NCBI GenBank assembly: GCA_030220185.1
Contig: JASPKZ010007285.1
Location: forward strand, 358,001 to 422,000
Direction: 5' to 3'
Origin: Diploptera punctata
Lineage: Eukaryota; Arthropoda; Insecta; Blattodea; Blaberidae
DNA: 64,000 bases
A program made the position numbers and the translations under genes. The first letter of the stretch is position 1, and every line of letters starts with the position of its first letter. The notes under the pieces were generated by a model. The model had not been told where the DNA came from and searched no databases. It saw only the letters and a program-made list of their open reading frames with translations. This document shows, one piece after another, positions 21,800-33,122 of this stretch.

Positions 21800-22020
21800 A
21801 AACATATAAATACCAGCAATATATTTTTCCAGAGATGGTGTATAAATATGTCATATACCATCTTCACTTCTCGCAACTGGAATTCCCTACCACAAGAAAT
21901 AAGGGGTTGCCGGACATTGGCATCTTTTAAAAGAAATCTAAATTTATATTTGCTCTAACCTCGACTTCATTATTACCCAGTGTAAGGTAATTATATAAAT
22001 TGGTTTTCTCGTATAATTTA
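21800..22020 (+). mobile_element. C-terminus of a further LINE (NSLPQEIR type)
   Basis: Reads SYTIFTSRNWNSLPQEIRGC and SFKRNLNLYLL before a stop, the typical end of CR1/I-group-like LINE proteins. It is directly followed by LINE-L type tail sequence and ATT arrays, so it is probably the coding end of LINE-L. Confidence 0.7.
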
Positions 22021-22031
22021 TCGTATTTATA

Positions 22032-22111
<80 letters not shown>

Positions 22112-22305
22112 CGTAAGTATTATTATTGTTATTACCCTATGAAATGTTGTTTGTACATGAAATTCACATTGCTACATTTAATGTATCTTTAACTGTTTAT
22201 AATTAGTATAGTGTATATCTATATTTGTCAAATATTTATTTCTATTTGTGCTGGTTGAGTGGAAGAGAAGGCCTTATTGTCTTAACTCTGCCAGAATAAA
22301 TAAAG

Positions 22306-22359
<54 letters not shown>

Positions 22360-22378
22360 TATTAACATTATCATTATC

Positions 22379-22425
<47 letters not shown>

Positions 22426-22619
22426 CGTAAGTATTATTATTGTTATTACCCTATAAAATGTTGTTTGTACATGAAATTTACATTGCTACATTTAATGTAT
22501 CTTTAACTGTTTATAATTAGTATAGTGTATATCTATATTTGTCAAATATTTATTTCTATTTGTGCTGGTTGAGTGGAAGAGAAGGCCTTATTGTCTTAAC
22601 TCTGCCAGAATAAATAAAG

Positions 22620-22670
<51 letters not shown>

Positions 22671-22719
22671 CATTATTATTAACATTATCATTAACATTAT
22701 CATTATCATTATCATTATC

Positions 22720-22800
<81 letters not shown>
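22021..22800. repeat. Tandem duplication of LINE-L 3' end plus ATT/ATTATC arrays (period 314 bp)
   Basis: TCGTAAGTATTATTATTG starts at 22111 and again at 22425. Both units contain the module GTGCTGGTTGAGTGGAAGAG, TTAACTCTGCCAGAATAAAT, an ATT array and an interrupted (ATCATT)n array. Polyleucine and polyasparagine readings over it are artefacts. Confidence 0.88.
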
Positions 22801-22801
<1 letters not shown>

Positions 22802-23004
22802 TGGTACAGTAAAAGCTCCTTATTCACGTTTTCATTATTCGTGGGTTAAAAAAATGCGACACAGTTCCTGTATTCGAGGTTAAAAATGTATTTAGGAGTA
22901 GCAGAGCACGCCGCGTAGGCCTATTAACTAGTTTTCTATCATTTTTATCTTGAAAAGTATATCCAACTACTTGTCTCAGAAAACTCATTTCTGCACATTC
23001 TATT

Positions 23005-23565
23005 TTTTAGTTGATTTCGCTGGTCAACGTGACTTTTGTCTCATGAGTACCAATAGTTGTACTTAATGCAGTTTTTAATCGTGGTTTCAAATATGTATTC
23101 AGAATTTCTCCATCGCCCACAGTGTTTTTTTTTATTTCAGTTTCAATTGATGGATTTATATATTTATTTTTTAATAATTTGTTTTCGTCATTTTGTCCAT
23201 TATAAAGTAAAACCAAATGAGCTAACTCAGGAAATTTCAGCTATGGAAAAGAGATAACAAGGGAATGGAATCCTAATATGCTGGCCGATTATTATTGGAC
23301 CATCAAGAGGGATGCTCCATAGGCGAAATATAGCAGAAAATCGTCATTTCTTACTTTCTATGTGAAGTCGAATGTTCGAATATTGTGTAGCTACGAATGT
23401 AGAAAATATGAAAGTGTTTGAAATTATAAATTCCTCTCTCTAGGAAAGCTTGCGCGATGGAGAAAACGCGATATCATATATGAATTCAGGAGAAAAAATA
23501 CTATCAGAATCACATATTTTTCTTTCAGACACAAAAAAAAATACTTTTTTGTTGCTCAGTGTTTT
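23005..23565 (+). mobile_element. Repeat W copy 2
   Basis: In opposite orientation to copy 1: GGTCAACGTGACTTTTGTCT at the left and TTGTTGCTCAGTG at the right. The peptide reads on the plus strand with stops (PNELTQEISAMEK; WNPNMLADYYWTIKRDAP). More decayed than copy 1. Confidence 0.7.
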
Positions 23566-23995
23566 TAGTGACAGTCTAATTTTCGGAGCCATAGTATAAT
23601 AGGAACAGCCATAAGCTTGTACAATTTTAAATTAGGTAGTCTCTTCTTTAAATATATTTCCAGAGATTCGCACAAAATTATGTTACTTAATGATTGATAC
23701 ATAAGTTGTAATCTGGCGCGTGGGGTTGTTATGATATAATAGGGTACAACACAGTTTGATCTGCTTTGCATCGTCTATAATCAAGTTGAGGAGGTGGATG
23801 TAGCAATCTCCCTCATCCCAAGCAGTCAAATGTTATCTCCAATCTAAATATTATGTATCAAGCAGCGTGACCTGAATAAAACCACCCACACATACAGGAT
23901 GTTACAAAATGTCAAGTTTAAATAGACAAACTAAACGAATAAATCAACAGGCAGCTGATAAATTCCAAGTTAGTAAAATATCACTGTTCTATCTA
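23566..23995. other. No recognisable feature
   Basis: Nothing assignable in this stretch. Confidence 0.4.
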
Positions 23996-23999
23996 TCTT

Positions 24000-24165
24000 C
24001 GGGATTTTACAGCGGCTGCCGTCTTCCCGTGCCAAACCTCCAAATCCTACGATCTTGGGCATCTAAAATGCTTAGCCCTCTTGCTTGCATTAATGTCTTC
24101 ATGTTTTCCTTCCATGTTAACCTCGGTCTTCCTCTCTTCCTCTTCCTGGTCGGAAGCCATAATTA
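24000..24165 (-). mobile_element. LINE C-terminal remnant
   Basis: Minus strand: RKRKRGRPRLTW and QARGLSILDAQDRRIW, the basic block and end of a LINE-D/F-type protein. Short and isolated. Confidence 0.65.
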
Positions 24166-24184
24166 TCAACTTTTATATGATTTT

Positions 24185-24240
24185 GAAAAATAGTTATTTT
24201 ATACAAATTCGTAACAGCTGTTTCAGTACACTTTGTTTTC
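24185..24240 (-). other. PLE-end remnant with partial hammerhead-like sequence
   Basis: The minus strand GTGTACTGAAACAGCTGTTA matches the stem II 3' side, GAAA and palindromic stem III of the motif at 43.44 kb. The 5' core is missing. Confidence 0.45.
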
Positions 24241-24459
24241 TACTATATCTCATTATTTTCTTTTGTTTTTTTATATAAGCCCCTGCATTAGACACGGACG
24301 GTCTACCAAAATTCAATTTATCTTGCTAGAATACATGTTATTATTAGTTTTAGTCTTAATCTTAACTAACATTAACTGGTTGTATTATAGATCATAATAT
24401 AATAGATATTATCTTATTGGTCAATTCTCCATTTAGTATTTAATTAAGATTGTTATATT

Positions 24460-24538
24460 CTGATGTAACATATGTTTGTCCTGGTGAGTGGAAGAGAAGG
24501 TCACATGGCCTTAACTCCACCAGGCTAAATACATAAAT
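24460..24538 (+). mobile_element. LINE-L 3' module
   Basis: GTCCTGGTGAGTGGAAGAG, TTAACTCCACCAGGCTAAAT; the same variant as at 4.45 kb. It abuts PLE sequence. Confidence 0.7.
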
Positions 24539-24544
24539 AAAATA

Positions 24545-24895
24545 AAAAATATCTTCTGATAAGAAGGTGTTACGAATGATGAATAAAATAAATACATATG
24601 AAAACAATATGAAGAATGAAGGTAAATCCAGTTTTTCAAAACACATAGTGGAAGCAGGACATCAATTCACACAATAGACAACGTATTATCGATCCTGCAT
24701 AGAGTATCGATGTATCGAAAATCAACGTCCTCGAAGAATTAGAAATTATCAAGGAAACCACAAATAACACCTGTTAAATGAGAACACACCCAGCAATATA
24801 AACCCTCTCTACAAAATAATTACCAACAACAGTCAGTACCAAAATGAAAGCAGAAGATGATACTTAAGTTATCGAAAGGCCTCCTATAAAACAAC
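24545..24895 (+). mobile_element. Penelope-like element, GIY-YIG C-terminal half and 3' end
   Basis: The reading NEGKSSFSKHIVEAGHQF equals the second half of a PLE GIY-YIG domain. Frame-broken C-terminal residues and the hammerhead-like 3' end follow. The catalytic GIY/YIG start and the RT are absent. Confidence 0.75.
24851..24883 (+). ncRNA. Hammerhead-ribozyme-like motif (degenerate) in PLE 3' end
   Basis: CAGAAGA, stem II GATA...TATC, GAAA, palindrome AGGCCT (stem III), then C. It has the same layout as 8683-8715 (minus), but one stem II pair is exchanged (T-A for A-T). The U4 position is A. Confidence 0.5.
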
Positions 24896-24901
24896 GTAAA
24901 G

Positions 24902-25025
24902 TAAAGTAGTCCCACTACAGGCCTCGGGAGGCCCTTGAGGTAGTAAGGCTCTTACTTTTTCTAGACAATCGACACTTTGATGTCAGCCGGGTTGTCAGCT
25001 TAGTTGGCTACTAGATGTCTCGTTA
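24902..25025 (-). mobile_element. SINE-1, 3' part
   Basis: AAAGTAGTCCCACTACAGGC to GATGTCAGCCGGGTTGTCAG is the reverse complement of the SINE-1 end. Confidence 0.8.
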
Positions 25026-25305
25026 AGGGGACGTGCTAATCAGATGTCACTCGTTGACATCTGTAGATAAATAATGACAACTAAATTAGCACGGTTAAGA
25101 AACTGCCACTTGGATGAATTGCTACGCCTAAATAAATTAAACATTAAGGGTTAATTAAGTATATCCTGCTTGGAAACAAAAATGTCGGGTTCTAGAATCA
25201 ATTTTTAATTTCTAATTTCAGGTAAAAACCCCTACTTATAATGGTCGAATTTCGCTGATATTTGGACAGTACCTACCTCGGTACATTTTAATGTATACTG
25301 AGTAG

Positions 25306-25590
25306 TGGTTAAGGCACTGCGCTATAAGTCGGAAAGTCGAGGGCTCAAGTCCCGGTGGGGTCAGGATTTTTGAACTGACCAAAACCTTCTGGCGGCATTA
25401 TGGCCCTAGGGTCGACTCAGCCTCTAACGGAAATGAGTACCAGACGCTTGTTCTGGAGTAAAGGCGGCCGTCACGCAGGGCTGACAACCCGGCTGACATC
25501 AAGTGCCGATTGTCTAGAAAAAGTGGAAGCCTTAACCTCCTACTACCCCAAGGGCCTCCGGGCCTGTTGTGGGATCACTTTACTTTTAGG
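25306..25590 (+). mobile_element. SINE-1, tRNA-derived
   Basis: TAGTGGTTAAGGCACTGCG (A-box region) and GGGCTCAAGTCCCGGTGGG (B-box), then the SINE-1 body to TGGGATCACTTTACTTTTAG. Slightly 5'-shortened. Confidence 0.85.
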
Positions 25591-25644
25591 CTTGTAAGGG
25601 GTAGTGACGTGTGTATAACCTCTCCTACCCAATTCTCATCCTCA

Positions 25645-25860
25645 CCTTCTCGTGGTACAACCCGTTTTCACAAACGAGGCTCTGAGAACCGAGTCACGGC
25701 GGTATAACCGTTCCATCAGGTACTGAGTAAATACGGTATCCTAATGTCTGTCCAGAGACTAAAAGGTAGTAGCCCTACCACTGGACTACTTAGCGTCGGG
25801 CCAGTAACCTGTCCTAAGGAACTTCAAAACTACTTTCAAGTCTCAACACGAAAAAATCCA
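25645..25860 (-). repeat. Repeat X, inverted copy
   Basis: Reverse complement of 17930-18115, for example GCTCTGAGAACCGAGTCACG and GGGCCAGTAACCTGTCC. Confidence 0.65.
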
Positions 25861-26044
25861 GAAGGAATTGAAATATGACGACCCACAGCAAAGAAATATG
25901 GTTAAAAGAAAACGGCACAATGATCAACCTGCAGGAAGAAGAAGACCAGGACGTCCACTCAAAAGACTTCTGGATGGTGTTTCTCTTGAGACCGAAACAG
26001 GTCAACAAATGGTCTAAATTCATGAATATACTATGATGATGATG
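25861..26044 (+). mobile_element. LINE-C 3' tail with (GAT)n
   Basis: AACCTGCAGGAAGAAGAAGA to ATACTATGATGATGATGA; last part of LINE-C only. Confidence 0.8.
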
Positions 26045-26274
26045 AGTTTCGTTGTGAAATATTGAAAATTGAGACAACTAGACAGATTTTAGAATGTTCG
26101 TTTCAGGTTAACCCATGCACCTAATGGCTTTATAACATAATACATAGCGGCTAAACACTCGTGGTACCTGAAAACCGTGTGTATAAATTTTCATGAAGAT
26201 CGGTTGAGCGGTTTAGAAGTTTATAAATTGCAAGTAAATACGCGAGATGATTTCTTATACCTAAAGATTCATCC

Positions 26275-27250
26275 TCATCATCCATGCAAGTATTAGGCCG
26301 TGTGGCCTGTTACGGTCTCAAAGAGTAGTTTTTCATCCAGCGCTTTTTTTGACGTCCCAGCGACCTTTTGCTTTGGAGGCAGTAAAGAAGCACGGCTTTT
26401 GGAATTCTATGAGACGGCATTCGTTGAAGATGAGCTTTCCAGTTTTTCTGATAGTTTTGTATACGGTGAAGAATGGGTTCTACATCCAACTCTTTCATAA
26501 TTTCCTCATTTGTTTTATGGTCCCACTTTGTGTAGCCTGCTGTACAGCTCATAAATCGCATATAATTTACTGTTATTCGGCTTTCATCTCTTCTTCGTAT
26601 TGTCCATGGTTCACTACCATATCTTAATACTAGTGTTGCGACAACCTTATAAAGCCGTAATCCTGTATTCTTCTATACTAAAGATTGTTTCATTATACCG
26701 TTAATTACCCCGTTGTTTTTGTAAAATTTGTGAATGTATTTATATATCAGCTTCATCTTGAAATGTTAAATTATAACCCAAATAATTAAATTCGTTTACT
26801 CGTTTAAAATTTCATCATCCAAAACAATTTTGCCAGGTATAGGGTATTTCCCACAAAAGGCCATCACTTTAGTTTTTTTTTGTATTTGATTTCCATATTG
26901 TACCTTTTTGCAATTATATTAAAATTGTATATAGAATATTGTAAATCTGTTTCTATTGGAGGTATTAATACCAAATCATCTGCAAAAAGAAAGGAGTCTA
27001 TTTTTAGGTTTCTATTAATTTTGATAAAACCGTATCTCATCTGTCGCCAATCTTGGAGTACTCTACCCATGTATATGATAAAGAGCAATGGCGAGAGGCC
27101 ACATCCTTGTCTTACGCCCCTATTAATTTCGCTCCATTCTGTTTGTGTGTTATTGATTCGAACTGAAATCAAATTTGTTTTATAGATATTGTATACGTTT
27201 AAAATATACTGTTGTGGTAGATTGTTGTCAGCTAAAATTTCCAACTGTTT
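26275..27250 (-). mobile_element. LINE-G reverse transcriptase fragment
   Basis: Minus strand: NRGVRQGCGLSPLLF (motif B), FLFADDLVLI (motif C), YNMEIKYKK. After frame breaks come TAGYTKWDHKTNEEIMKELD, HLQRMPSHRIPKAVLL and RSLGRQKKRW. The 126-codon RT stretch is open. The 3' end reads GAGACCGTAACAGGCCACAC. A 3' piece of the same family is at 51.84-52.02 kb. Motif A is missing. Confidence 0.85.
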
Positions 27251-28185
27251 ATTTCTAAAGATTAAAACATATATTTTACAAAAATTCGCTTAATTCCAGC
27301 TAATTTACAAAACGTTACCCGAAATCTTATTCAAGAATTCTAGTCAAGGAATATGAACCGAACCTCCTAAATCTCAGTCACGTTTCTGTGTGTAAACACT
27401 AGCACAACATCATTAAGGCATAAAATAAAACAGATATTCTGCAAACAAAAAAGCATAATTTGAGAAACATTAATTAAATATTGAAGCTTTTATGAATCAT
27501 TTCTTGGGGCTAAAACCATTAAATTATCAAGTTTCCTGATTTTAATGCCTATTTTCTCTGCATAACTCTGTTCCACGAAATATATTCTAGCCCCCGGCCT
27601 TCTCCCTTCATTATAATAACTGGCAATAACAAAAAAAGTAACATTTTTTCCCATTAACTCGAAGTAGGTCATGACAAGTGGGAAATTTTGTTTTGCTTTG
27701 AATATCATTTAAACAATAACATTTAAGTTAATGGCTAGGACTGCTTAAAAAATAAAACAAATGATAGTTATCTATTTACAATATTCCGTAGAGAAATTTT
27801 ACAATTTTTTTAAATATAATGCATTTGTTTCTAACTTAATGCATCTAAATTAAATATACTCTTTTGTTTATTCAAGTGGTGTCCAATTATAGCGAAGCTG
27901 GGGGCCAGAAATATGTTTTCGAATCAGGTGGAGGGCCGCAGATTGAAAATAAAAGCGATTCTCCTACCAAAATTGTAACCATGGAGTGCATTTTAGCTGC
28001 AACTTATGAAAGAAACTTGTATAATTAGTTTTTGAGCGATAGTGAGTTCTGTCGCATTTACATCAATGGCCATCATGATTGAAAGTTCAATTTCATAAAT
28101 TCCAGAGCTACCAACTTATAAACAACTAAGTAACTCTACTGTAATATTAAAAATTATTTACCTAGTGGCCTAATTATAGACAAGT
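27251..28185. other. No recognised gene; one unexplained minus-strand frame
   Basis: The 72-codon minus-strand frame at 27490-27708 (SYYNEGRRPGARIYFVEQSY in its middle) is not low-complexity, but no family or splice context could be recognised. 28025-28110 is the inverted partner of 53655-53750. Confidence 0.4.
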
Positions 28186-28189
28186 TCAG

Positions 28190-28725
28190 AATTGTAATTA
28201 TTTGGGATGTCATTTAGGCAATGACAGAAATTTAGATAAACACACTACAATACAACGATTCAATTATCTATGTGGCACAATCAAAAGCACTTTATTGAAT
28301 AAGACTAGAAAAGAAACTATTTTGAAGTTTTACAAAGTATTGCCAGTTCCATCTCTTATCTATGGATGTGAAACCTGGACATTAACAAAGGCAGATAGTA
28401 AACAAATAGAAGCTGCTGAAATGAAGATGTTGAGAGCAATAGTAGGATACCAAAGGACCGATAAAAAGAAAAACGAAGATATAAGAACAGAACTTAATAT
28501 ATTTAATCTCTGTGAAAGAATAAAATATTATCAAAATGCTTATCTTCAGCACGTATTACGAATGAATGAACGGCGCATACCAAGAAGAATGTATAATTAT
28601 AAACCAAAAGGGAGAAGAATGTTGGGAAGACCATTCAAGAGATGGAAGGACCAATTCGACCTATAATGAGACCGGAACAGGCCATTGGGCTTAATCCTTG
28701 TTGTTGTTGATGATGATGATGATCT
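28190..28725 (+). mobile_element. LINE-H RT C-terminal fragment, open frame
   Basis: 154 codons open: KFYKVLPVPSLIYGCETW, IEAAEMKMLRAIVGYQRTD, VLRMNERRIPRRMYNYKP and GRRMLGRPFKRW. The tail TGAGACCGGAACAGGCCATT, GGGCTTAATCC and GAT repeats follow. The catalytic region is missing. Confidence 0.87.
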
Positions 28726-28788
28726 ACCTAGTGCGGGAAGTAACATCCCTGCCCTTTATGTGTAGGGCTACTACGTAGGCCTACAATA

Positions 28789-30126
28789 CAGTAAAACTTG
28801 TTTAATCCGGAACGCGAATAATGCGGAAATTGTCCAATGTGAACAAATTTATTGGTCCCGGCGAAATAATAGTAATTTTATATGAATTTATTTTGAATAA
28901 AACGGAATCTGTCCAACACGGAAAAAGAAGGATGTTTCTACACAATTCATGAAACAAATATTTTATAAAGCCGAAAAAGAGAGAAATAAATTGGTTTCCA
29001 CTTCACTGAATTCCGGTTAGGCAAAAAAAATAATAATAAGGAATGAATGATTCCTGTCACCGGGTAAGTACAGATTCTACCTATTACTTGAAATTTTATA
29101 CCGGATTCACTGCATACCCGTTATGCGAAATACAGTTACCTGTCTTACAAATAACAATTGCACTGTAAAATCTTAAATTAGTTTTAATTTCACAGACCGA
29201 TCTTTCACAGGTAGCGTTCGGAATTTACGGAATAAAGATGGCTAAAACGTATGTATCATTCTCATTAAACGAAAAAATGAAAGTGTTTGAAGATAAAACT
29301 CCAAACGTCCGGACCGATGCTCCAAACTCAAGCTCTAGCTATTGATAAATCCCTAAGGAATAACGGTTTCAAGGCATCTTTAGGTTGGCTGGACTGTTTT
29401 AAAAGACGACACAATGTAGTGTGGAATGGAATTTGCGGAGAATCAAAGAATGTGGACGAAAGTTTATTTAGTGAGAGAAAACCGAAACTGCATAAGTTAC
29501 TTTAATTTCAGTATACGCACCTAAGAGACATTTTTAACGCTGACGAAATGGGAATTTTTTTCGCGCGTTACCGTCGAAGTCGCTCGTACATACTATACTC
29601 CACTTTTAATGGCAGCGGAACTACAAATAATCCAAGGTACATAAAAAGACATATATGGTGCTGTATAATCTCCGATTGAGGGTCTTTCCACTTTTCAGCG
29701 GTTGCCCTTTTACCAGCCGGCTGCTGGCCCTTCACATCCACATGTGTCAATCACAGAGGTAGATGATCAACAGCCAGTGTAGGGGTGACATGTGGTTAGC
29801 ATGTCGAGTCCCCCAGCCGTTATAGCTGATTCCTCAACCTGGAGCCGCTACTTATTGTAGTTACCTAATTGCCTCACGATGCTGGGTGGGCACCGGTCCC
29901 ATACTGGCCGAAATACCATGAGAAAATTTCTTCCCCCATGGAGACTCGAACCAGCGCAAGTCCCGTAGCTCTGCGCCAAGGCTTCCTACCTTAACCGCTC
30001 GGCTACGGCGCGGGACGCTGTATAATCTAAGATTATTAATAACTTTAGTTTTTTATAATGCGGAATTTTGTCTAATGTGGAAAAAAAAATTGGTCCCATG
30101 CGATTCCGGTTTGAGAAGTTTTACTG
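28789..30126 (+). mobile_element. pogo/Tigger DNA transposon, TA-flanked, containing SINE-2
   Basis: The ends are inverted (CAGTAAAACTT at 28789 and AAGTTTTACTG ending at 30126), with TA on both sides, the pogo/Tigger signature. Inside, MAKTYVSFSLNEKMKVFED and SGPMLQTQALAIDKSLRNNG, KRRHNVVWNGICGESKNVDE give the CENP-B-type DNA-binding domain (29239-29460). Most of the DDE catalytic domain is deleted. SINE-2 sits at 29672-30016. Confidence 0.88.
29672..30016 (-). mobile_element. SINE-2, tRNA-derived, full length, in Tigger
   Basis: The minus-strand head CGCCGTAGCCGAGCGGTTAA (A-box) and TGGTTCGAGTCTCCATGGG (B-box) lead to an end at GACCCTCAATCGGAG. The 12-bp TSD GCTGTATAATCT is at 29660-29671 and 30017-30028. 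There is no poly-A tail. Confidence 0.9.
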
Positions 30127-30339
30127 TATATACAAAACAAATCCAAAAGGTTTGCGTAAATATACATTATACGAAACAAATCACTGCATTTTAAATGAAC
30201 TGAACTTTATTTGAAACAATATAAAACAATAAATACGTATTTGCCGCCATTTTATCCCTGATTGGTGTCGCGGGCTGCTGTAGTCTCAACTAAATTATTT
30301 TCGGCATTTATCGTATAAACATTGGACACACAGTTAACG

Positions 30340-30700
30340 TTAGTAAGTTGACATGCGCCAACAAATGCGAAGTGGTTTACACTATGGAATCACGGGATGC
30401 AGCCAACATATACAATATTTAACGAATCTGAAAGCTAACCTAACGCAATTTAAGCACTCTCACCTGTGAAATAATACAACGCTCAAAAATGAATACAAAG
30501 TTCCGAAATTCTGAAGTATATGTGTACAGTTATTTAGTACATACTCCATGTTGGCTGCACTGGAACATGTCTTTAATGTTGCATAGAATATTCGTTAAAA
30601 TCAATATGGCTGCCACGTCTTCATAATACGTATATAGTTAATTATCATAGAAAAAATATTAAAATAATCGTTAGAAAAAATGTATACATGATTGTAAATG
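30340..30700 (+). repeat. Repeat Y copy 1
   Basis: Blocks such as ATGGAATCACGGGATGCAGC, GCAACACTCAAAAAT-like sequence and CATGTTGGCTGCACTGG recur at 49.95-50.38 kb. Non-coding; class unknown. Confidence 0.7.
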
Positions 30701-30947
30701 GTGGGAACTAATTTGAAAAATGAAACCCTAAGAATAAAATTTGACAGAAGTTTTTGAAGGAATTTAAAAAATCGCGTCAGGAGTAGTAAAGAATAGCCCA
30801 AACGTTACATTGGAATCTCCTGATTAATAGACATCAATGAGTGTGCTATACTGCAGAAATGTAGTACTGCAGAAAGTATTCAATATTTCTTCGCTGTTCT
30901 GCGCGCATATTTAGATCTGAGAAAAACCTGGAGAGAGTTTATTTTGA

Positions 30948-31741
30948 CTATTTAACTCATGCCCCAAATGGGAGCCAATGGCCAATCGGGTTTCAACGAA
31001 TTTTGATTTACAACCAATCACAGTCGTGTTTCATTTGGAATTTATCAAATAAATTTGTCATATTAATGGAAGCTCCTTTTTAACATTCTGAATAAGCCAG
31101 AGCAATATTTAGCAGTGACTCTCTAAGAAATACGTTGAATATATCAATTTATATATTAAAATGTAAGAATCCTTGAATGCAAATGGCTCCCATATTGTAT
31201 ATATAGTGCACGAATGTAAGCAGATACTGCTTGTGGGATATAGGCCTAATAGAATAACATTTCTAGCAATTGATTATGCCACAATAAAAAAACACTGTTT
31301 ACACTTTCTTAAACCATTATTTCCCTGATAATAACGTTGCAAAAAAAATATAATTGACACATTTACATCATAGGACATCAGAAATTAATTAATAACCTAT
31401 AATGTTGGTTATAAACAGTTTGATGTGTATCATTTTTTCTCTACTACGGTGCATTCTTACAATATTGCGGCCCTTTGCCAATAAATAATGTGATCTGGTT
31501 GCAGTGATGAACAAATGAAGCATAAACATTTCTCGCTTGTTTTCAAACATCGCCGTTTACATTAAATATATAAATATTTTAAAATAACTATACATAAATA
31601 ATGATTTGTGAGTGAGTAGCCTAATTTTATTCGTTAAATAGTTCTACCAAATGCCATTCTCGATTTCCAAATTCTCTAAATAAATTCACTCGTCACTTCA
31701 TGAATTTATCGATAATTTGGAAATCACTCGTGGCATTACTT
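30948..31741 (+). repeat. Repeat Z copy A
   Basis: Starts CTATTTAACTCATGCCCC and ends GGCATTACTT, with a hairpin before the end (AATTCACTCG...GAATTTATCGA). It is followed directly by a second copy in the same orientation. Other copies: 36.56-37.57, 44.07-46.10, 50.40-51.05 (minus) and 62.07-62.81 kb (minus). Confidence 0.8.
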
Positions 31742-31745
31742 ATGA

Positions 31746-32571
31746 CTGTTTAACTCATGCCCAAATGGGTGTCAATGACCAATCACATATTAATGAATTT
31801 TTATTTACAAACAATCGCAGACTTTTTCACCTGGATTTTATCAATTTAATTTTATCACTTTAAAATCAAGCTCTTCCTTTTTAACATTCTGAATAGGTCA
31901 TAGCATTATTTTGCAGGGACCGACTCTCTAAGAAATACATTGAATATAACAATGTATATACTAATATCTATGAGACCGGAACAAGCCACATGGGCTTAAT
32001 CCGTGATTGTTGATGATGATGATATATTAATATGTAAGAATTCTAGAATGCATGTGGCTACCAGATTGTATATATATTGTTCACGAATATAACTATATAG
32101 TGCTTGCGGGATATAATATAAAAAATTGTAGCATTTGATTATACCACAAAAAAACATTGTTTGCACTTTCTTAAACGTATTATTTCCCAGGTATTAATGT
32201 TCCAGCTAAATATAATTGACATATTTACATCATAGGACATCATATATTAATTAATAACCTATAATGTTGGTTATAAACAGTTTGATGTGTTTCATGTTTT
32301 GTCCACTAGGGTGCATTCTTACAATATTGCAATCCTTTGGCAATAAATAATATGATCTGGTTGCAGTGAAGAACTAGTCAAACATAACAAACGTTCCTCA
32401 TTTGTTTTCAAACATCGCAACATTAAATATATACATATTTTAAATTAACTATATTTAAATAATGATTTGTGAGTAAACAGCTTAATTTTATTCGTTAAAT
32501 AATCCTAACAAATGCCACTTGATTTTCAAATTCTCTAGATAAATTATTGGAAATCACTCATGGCATTACTT
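31746..32571 (+). repeat. Repeat Z copy B, tandem to copy A, with LINE-H tail inserted
   Basis: Begins CTGTTTAACTCATGCCC four bases (ATGA) after copy A. At 31975-32022 a LINE-H 3' tail (TGAGACCGGAACAAGCCACA, GAT repeats) interrupts it. Confidence 0.78.
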
Positions 32572-32575
32572 AAGA

Positions 32576-32950
32576 AGATATTTAGCAGAAAACACAGTCA
32601 GGTAGGTATGCCGTTTGCCAAGTAGCCAGTGTAGGCCTGCAACGGAGTGACTTGGTAATATGCATATGTGGTGTGACGTCACAATTAACATGAGTGGTGC
32701 TACATTAACCCACGTGACACGGTGTGTTGTCGCATCTCATCCGGGTAATCCGGTAACAATGGACTTGCATCAGCTGCTCCTTCAAGCAGAGTGGCCCCTA
32801 GCATGACCTTCAATGTCGACATTATCTTACGTCATGGCAAATGTTGTCCTATCTCCTTCAGCGAGCAAAATCAATCACTGATAATTATTCCGTCCTAGGG
32901 GTAGTGTATTTGTTCCCCCAGTTAACTAAATACTCATTTAGTCCAGTCCC
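32576..32950. other. No recognisable feature
   Basis: Nothing assignable. Confidence 0.4.
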
Positions 32951-32954
32951 CTTA

Positions 32955-33122
32955 TACCTTGATGGCATGTCGTTAGCATAGTTGGTTAAGGCAATACACT
33001 TCAGGCGGAAGGCCGGGAATTCGAGTCTTGGCGAGGTCAAGATTTTTAAACTGACACACACTTTCTGGGAACAACATAATAATAAAGCTGTAATGGCGGC
33101 TATTAAGCAGGGCTGACAACCC
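32955..33122 (+). mobile_element. SINE-1-related tRNA-derived element
   Basis: A-box-like TTAGCATAGTTGGTTAAGGC and B-box-like GAATTCGAGTCTTGGCGAGG are followed by TTTTTAAACTGACACACACT and GCAGGGCTGACAACCC, as in SINE-1 but with a shortened body. Confidence 0.75.

Larger units (their letters stand above)
25110..26240 (-). mobile_element. Helitron-like non-coding element interrupted by SINE-1, repeat X and LINE-C
   Basis: Flanks 25110-25304 and 26045-26240 align with the uninterrupted copy at 60.18-60.56 kb. The left flank ends at TATACTGAG and the right resumes with TTTCGTTGTGAAAT, exactly where the intact copy reads TATACTGAGTTTCGTTG. Everything between is inserted. Confidence 0.65.

Noticed and set aside
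22562..22849. Leucine/serine-rich hydrophobic frames resembling membrane segments
   Set aside because: They translate ATT/ATC arrays; the non-repeat start is the LINE-L 3' untranslated module.
27490..27708. 72-codon minus-strand frame with ordinary amino-acid composition
   Set aside because: No recognisable domain, promoter or splice signal; left as unexplained.
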